A program made the position numbers and the translations under genes. The notes under the pieces were generated by a model. It saw nothing but the letters and a program-made list of their open reading frames with translations, was not told where the DNA came from and made no database searches. A stretch of DNA of 42,901 bases from Streptomyces sp. Ru71 (lineage in GTDB: Bacteria > Actinomycetota > Actinomycetes > Streptomycetales > Streptomycetaceae): positions 1-42,901 of the forward strand of contig NZ_PQSS01000064.1 of assembly GCF_002920535.1 (NCBI RefSeq), given 5' to 3'. This document shows, piece by piece, positions 38,959-42,901 of the stretch; the stretch's first letter is position 1; every line of letters starts with the position of its first letter.

Positions 38959-39465
38959 ATGTCACACGTCACGCCTCACGGGCCGGCCGGCGCACTGCGC
39001 CGCGTCCTCGTCCTCGCCGCCGTCTCCCTCGCCGCCGGATCGCTGTCCGCCGCGCCCTCCGTCGCCTCCGCCCACCCCGGCGCGGGCAGCGGGCCGCTGA
39101 TGCCGCCGCCCGTGCGGGACGAGGACCGGCCGGGCGGCGGTGACCATCTCGTCGTCCACGTCCAGGGCGCCGGTCCCCGCTGGGACGGGACGTACGAGGT
39201 CTCCTGCCACCCGGACGGCGGCACCCATCCGGACGCGGCCGGGGCGTGCCAGGCGCTGGACCGCAACACCCGGTGGGGGCAGGAGACCTTCACGCCCGTG
39301 CCCGAGGGCAGCATGTGCACCATGCAGTACGGCGGGCCGGCCACCGCCCACGTGACCGGCACCTGGGCCGGGCGCCCGGTGGACGCGCGGTTCGACCGGA
39401 GCGACGGGTGCGAGATCGGACGCTGGGACCGCTTCGTGCCGCTGCTGCCCGACCTGCGGGACTGA
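38959..39465 (+). CDS. Subtilisin-inhibitor-like (SSI) secreted protein (168 aa)
   Basis: Signal peptide (RRVLVLAAVSLAAGSLSAAP, cleavage near SVASA-H39). The mature domain has the SSI pattern: disulfide pair C83-C97, reactive loop beginning C120-T-M122-Q-Y with Met122 at the predicted P1 position, and C151 in RSDGCEIGRWDRF closing the second disulfide. Classical SSI has C-P-M-V-Y, so the loop is recognisable but altered at P2 and P1'. Likely extracellular inhibitor of a serine protease, possibly the cell's own. ATG chosen by signal-peptide length. Confidence 0.88.
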   Translation: MSHVTPHGPAGALRRVLVLAAVSLAAGSLSAAPSVASAHPGAGSGPLMPPPVRDEDRPGGGDHLVVHVQGAGPRWDGTYEVSCHPDGGTHPDAAGACQALDRNTRWGQETFTPVPEGSMCTMQYGGPATAHVTGTWAGRPVDARFDRSDGCEIGRWDRFVPLLPDLRD

Positions 39466-39641
39466 ACCCGCCGCGGCGCCGGCCCGCGACGAGGCCGTCA
39501 CCGGGACGTGTGGGCAACCGGCTCATCCCGCATCGCAGCCGCAACGCCTCCCCGTAGACTCCCTCGCGTGACACGCCGCGGGCCGGTTGGCAAGATGGCC
39601 CGAGCGGTCGGCAAGGTGCGGTAACAGGGAGGAAGCGTCTC

Positions 39642-42600
39642 GTGAGCAGCAGGCCATCCCGAGGCGCTGCTCGCCTCGCAGCCATACTGGACGCGCTGCC
39701 CGACGCGTTGGTGCTGGTCAACGCCAACGGCACCGTCGTCAACGCCAACACCATCGCGCTGGAGGCGTTCGAGACGCCGGGCACCGCCCTCGTGGGGCGC
39801 GGGCTGCTCGACCTGCTGCCCGACTTCGACTCCAAGCTCATCCCGGGCTCGATGCGCCGCCCCGACCACATCGACCCGCGGGCGCGCACCAAGCCGACCC
39901 GGATGATGGCCCGGCGCACCGACGGCACCGAGTTCCCGGTCGAGGTCACCAGCGCGAATCTGGAGAACGGCCAGCAGGCCTACGACGGTTATGGCTACAC
40001 CGGCGACGAGCTGCTGATGCTCGTCGTGCGCGACTTGTCCGGCACCATCGACACCGAGGCCGAGCTGGCCCGCTCGCAGCGGCAGACCGAGATGATCCTG
40101 CGGGCCGCCGCCGAGGGTGTCGTCGGCACGGACACCGACGGGCGGATCGTGCTCGTCAACCCGGCCGCCGCGCAGATCCTCGGCTACCGCGCCAGCGACC
40201 TCGGCGGCAAGGAGCTGCACGGCCTCGTCCTGCACTCGCGCGCCGACGGCACGCCCTTCCCGTACGACGAGTCGCCGCTCGCCGACACCCTGCGCTCCGG
40301 GCGCAAGCACCGGGTGCGCGGGCAGGTGCTGTGGTCCAAGGGCGGGGAGAAGGTCTCCGTCGACCTGACCACCGCGCCCGTGCGCGACGGCGACCAGCTC
40401 GTCGGCGCCGTCATGACGTTCACCGACCGGCGCCCGTACGAGGCCCTGGTCGAGGCCAAGGCGACGCTGGAGAAGGCGCACGCCGAGGAGCTGGAGAAGC
40501 TCTCCGAGGAGCACGCCTCCGACCTGACCGCGCTGCGCCAGCAGCACATCGCCGAGCTGGAGGAGCTCCGCGACAAGCACGCGGAGGAACTGGCCGCGGG
40601 GGAGGAACGCTACGCCGCCCTCGCCGAGCGCGAGAAGGATCGTCACGAGGCGCTGAACGCGCGCTACGAGCAGCTGGTGACCCTGCTGGGCACCTCGCTG
40701 CGCGGGCCGCTGGAGGAGCTGCGCCGCGAGCTGGCCGCCCTGGCCGCCGACGACGCCGGGCAGCTGTGGCCCGAGGCCAACCAGGTGCTGCACCACCTGT
40801 CCGCCGGCTACTCGCGGATCACCACCCTCATCGACAACGTCCTCGGCTACCAGCGGCTCGACGCCGCCGGGCAGCAGGTCTCCCGTACGAAGGTCATGCT
40901 CGACGCCGTCGTCGCTTCGGGTGTCGACGGTGCCGTGGAGCTGATCGGTCCGGGCCGGGTGCAGTTCGCCGTGCACGCGCCGCCCATCGAGGCCGAGGTC
41001 GACCCGCGGCTGCTCGCGACCGCGCTCGCGCACCTCGTCGCGGACGTCGCCGGCGTCGACGCCACCGGCAACGCGCCCGTCTCCACGGGCGGTTACCTGG
41101 ACAACACCGTCGTCGTCGCGGCGGCGCAGCGCGGCGAGGTCGCCCGGATCGAGGTGCGCGGGCCGTACGCCGGGGGAGACCCGGTGCACGAGCCGATCGT
41201 GCGCGGGATCGTGCGCGCCCACGGCGGTGTGCTGCAGACCCACGAGGTGCCGGGCATGAGCGGCAGCGCCTACGTCCTCGAAGTCCCGCTCGGCGGTGGG
41301 GCGGGAGCCGTCGCGCCGGGCGCGGACGCCGAGAGCGCCGATCCGGCCGCGGGCGCCGACGGGGTCCCGGGCGACGGGCAGACCTCCGGCGGCGGGCGGC
41401 GGCGGGCCCGGCGTTCGTCCACCGACGCGTTCCTGGAGCTCGACGGCGCCGAGGAGGCGGCCGGCTCCCCGGAGGGCCCCGGCGGCACCGGGCGGCGGCG
41501 CCGTCGTGCCGCCGCGCCCCAGGAGGAGGCGCCGGCCGAGGCCGCGGCCCTGGAACCGGCCGGTGGCGGCACCGGGCGGCGCCGCCGCGCGGCCGCGACG
41601 CCGGGCGGGGCGGGAGCCCCGGCCGAGGGTGCCGTGGTGACCGCCGACGAGCACGCCGCGGGCACCGCGGCCGCGGGCAGCGGGCTCGGCGGGACCGTCC
41701 CGCCGCAGGGTGTGCCGGTGCCGTCCGGCCGACGGGCCCGTCGCGCGGTCGAGGGCCAGCAGAACGCGCTGCCGCCCGCGCTTCCCGCCTCCACCGGGGA
41801 CGCGGCGGACACGACGGACTCGGCGCACGCTCCGCAGCCGACGGGGCGGCGTCGCCGTGCCCTCGCGGCCGCGCAGGAGCGCGCCGCCGCGCAGGAGGCC
41901 GCGCCGCGCACCGTCTTCGCCCTCCCGCCGGCCGACGCCGACCGCCCGGCCGACGAGGAGGTTCCGGACGCCACGGATGCCTCGGGCGTCGCGGATGCCT
42001 CGGGCGCCGCCGAGCAAGGGCCCGCTCAGGCCATGCCGCTGCCCGTGCCGGGGCCGGGTGTGCCCGCGGACGTCCTGATCGCCCACGGCCGCCCTGACAG
42101 CGCGCCCGACGGGGGCTCCGACCACCACACCCCGCCGCAGCCGCACCCGACGGCCACCCCGGCCGATGCGCCCGCCGCCGTGCCCGCCGTGTCCGCCGAC
42201 GCCCCGACGGGCCGACGGCGCCGGGCGGTCGCGCCGCCCGTGGGGGGCGCCGCCGGGGCTACTCCGGCTGAGGCTTCTCGTGCCGCCGGCCCCGTGCCGG
42301 CCCAGGGCACCGCGGGGCAGCCCGCTGTCCCGGCGACGGCCGCACAGCCCCTCCCGGCGCCCGCGCCCCAGCCGGTCCCGGGGCGGCCGATCCCGGCCCA
42401 GTTCACCCCGGCGCAGGGCGCTCCGGGGCAGCCCCTTCCCGCGGCCGGGGCCCCGGGCAACCCGGGTGACGGGGGTGCCCCCGTCCCCGCGCAGGTCCCG
42501 GGCACGGCACCGGCGCCCGGCCTCCCGCACCCGGTGCCCGCACCGGCCGCAGCCCAGCCCCTGCCCGCCGAGACCGCTCCGGGTCAGGCCACCCCGGCTC

Positions 42601-42901
42601 AGGGCACACCCGCCCTGCAGCAGTGGCCGGCCGCCGGGGCTACGCCGGCCGCTGGTGTGCCGCAGGGTGCCGGTTTCCCGCAGGGCGCCGCGCTCCCCCA
42701 GGGCGCCGGTGTCCCCCAGGGCGCTGACGCCACGCCCGGCGGCGGCACCGCCGTACCGCCGAACGCCACCGGCCCGCTCCCCGCGCCCGGAGCGCCCGTG
42801 CCGCCGAACGCCACCGGCCCGCTCCCGGCCGCCGGAACACCCGTACCGCCGAACGCCACCGGCCCGCTCCCGGCCCCGGAGCACCCGTGCCGCCGAACGC
42901 C
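39642..42901 (+). CDS. PAS-domain protein with degenerate kinase core and arginine-patch tail, 3' cut by window
   Basis: GTG follows GGGAGG. PAS1 at about 12-130 (AILDALPDALVLVNANGTVVNAN), PAS2 at about 150-265 (AAAEGVVGTDTDGRIVLVNPAAAQILGY), then a charged coiled coil at about 270-345 (EKAHAEELEKLSEEHASDL). The position of a HisKA H-box reads GTSLRGPL (about 350-357), without the phospho-His. The HATPase-like region (about 440-545) lacks the N-box Asn and DxGxG, keeping only VRGIVRAHGGVLQ...V-like elements. From about 570 the protein is low-complexity Ala/Pro/Gly with regularly spaced GRRRR(A) patches. The last repeat before the window edge contains a one-base frame break. Confidence 0.85.
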   Translation, partial: MSSRPSRGAARLAAILDALPDALVLVNANGTVVNANTIALEAFETPGTALVGRGLLDLLPDFDSKLIPGSMRRPDHIDPRARTKPTRMMARRTDGTEFPVEVTSANLENGQQAYDGYGYTGDELLMLVVRDLSGTIDTEAELARSQRQTEMILRAAAEGVVGTDTDGRIVLVNPAAAQILGYRASDLGGKELHGLVLHSRADGTPFPYDESPLADTLRSGRKHRVRGQVLWSKGGEKVSVDLTTAPVRDGDQLVGAVMTFTDRRPYEALVEAKATLEKAHAEELEKLSEEHASDLTALRQQHIAELEELRDKHAEELAAGEERYAALAEREKDRHEALNARYEQLVTLLGTSLRGPLEELRRELAALAADDAGQLWPEANQVLHHLSAGYSRITTLIDNVLGYQRLDAAGQQVSRTKVMLDAVVASGVDGAVELIGPGRVQFAVHAPPIEAEVDPRLLATALAHLVADVAGVDATGNAPVSTGGYLDNTVVVAAAQRGEVARIEVRGPYAGGDPVHEPIVRGIVRAHGGVLQTHEVPGMSGSAYVLEVPLGGGAGAVAPGADAESADPAAGADGVPGDGQTSGGGRRRARRSSTDAFLELDGAEEAAGSPEGPGGTGRRRRRAAAPQEEAPAEAAALEPAGGGTGRRRRAAATPGGAGAPAEGAVVTADEHAAGTAAAGSGLGGTVPPQGVPVPSGRRARRAVEGQQNALPPALPASTGDAADTTDSAHAPQPTGRRRRALAAAQERAAAQEAAPRTVFALPPADADRPADEEVPDATDASGVADASGAAEQGPAQAMPLPVPGPGVPADVLIAHGRPDSAPDGGSDHHTPPQPHPTATPADAPAAVPAVSADAPTGRRRRAVAPPVGGAAGATPAEASRAAGPVPAQGTAGQPAVPATAAQPLPAPAPQPVPGRPIPAQFTPAQGAPGQPLPAAGAPGNPGDGGAPVPAQVPGTAPAPGLPHPVPAPAAAQPLPAETAPGQATPAQGTPALQQWPAAGATPAAGVPQGAGFPQGAALPQGAGVPQGADATPGGGTAVPPNATGPLPAPGAPVPPNATGPLPAAGTPVPPNATGPLPAPEHPCRRT
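42751..42901 (+). repeat. 45-bp tandem coding repeat (VPPNATGPLPAPGAP), last complete unit 44 bp
   Basis: Units start at 42751, 42796, 42841 and 42885. The first two intervals are 45 bp (15 codons) and the third is 44 bp. The missing base falls around 42874-42878 (GGCCCCGG against GGCCGCCGG and GCGCCCGG), so the reading frame changes after LPAP in the third unit. The array runs to the window end. Confidence 0.88.

Noticed and set aside
39498..42884. 1128-codon minus-strand frame and 836-codon plus-strand frame over the PAS gene
   Set aside because: Both are shadows. The GTG 39642 frame carries PAS domains, a coiled coil and a ribosome-binding site.
3698..42901. CRISPR array among the tandem repeats
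   Set aside because: All arrays are contiguous coding or minisatellite repeats without unique spacers, and no cas genes are present.

Overview
The window is about 43 kb of very GC-rich DNA with the codon use, small ATGA-overlapped operons and gene content of a Streptomyces chromosome core. Markers are adjacent sigF/sigN-type sigma factors, a DmdR/IdeR-type iron box, F420-dependent enzymes, a subtilisin-inhibitor-like protein, MFS/MarR units and a repeat type common in Streptomyces intergenic DNA. No phage, transposon or CRISPR array was seen. Genus is inferred from recognised families; no search was run.

Layout. 1-2164: 3' truncated dnaX, SRP RNA and tRNA-Ser(GGA). 2270-4826: a small Cys-rich protein divergent from an operon of another Cys-rich protein, two YeeE/YedE half-transporters and a tiny ORF. 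4906-7065: a CGNR-type regulator divergent from an arginase-fold enzyme and a DUF1579-like protein. 7091-8925: NarL-type two-component pair. 9066-10835: CopC-CopD fusion. 11023-13717: iron-box-controlled GNAT plus penicillin-acylase-like Ntn hydrolase. 13899-17564: HhH-GPD repair protein, small proteins, LytR_C protein and upp. 17565-18103: minisatellite and leader. 18104-20299: tadA and partner, tRNA-Ser(CGA), MmcQ/YjbR, a small membrane protein and a Dabb protein. 20481-22524: sigF and sigN. 22563-28341: secreted protein, then marR-MFS-yceI and an F420/PPOX protein. 28346-30396: TetR and an RTX-like secreted protein. 30585-36458: one operon of OmpR regulator, kinase, GT2-GtrA and GT39. 36566-38329: ABM protein, DUF2797 gene with an apparent frameshift, and a membrane protein. 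38432-38799: tRNA-Arg(ACG) and tRNA-Ser(GCT). 38959-39465: SSI-like inhibitor. 39642-end: PAS protein with a degenerate kinase core, truncated at the window edge.

How parts may work together. The YeeE/YedE operon probably imports thiosulfate-like sulfur, with Cys-rich partners sharing a C-terminal tag. The acylase and GNAT are probably iron-starvation genes acting on a siderophore or an acylated precursor. In marR-MFS-yceI, the transporter carries three CnaB-like domains and the YceI protein a fourth. The glycosyltransferase operon is co-transcribed with its own two-component system. TadA lies in the same window as tRNA-Arg(ACG), the tRNA it edits.

The candidates I find most novel are the tagged Cys-rich/YeeE locus, the iron-regulated acylase-GNAT pair without a signal peptide, the MFS/YceI shared-domain system, and the pseudokinase with a periodic arginine-patch tail.
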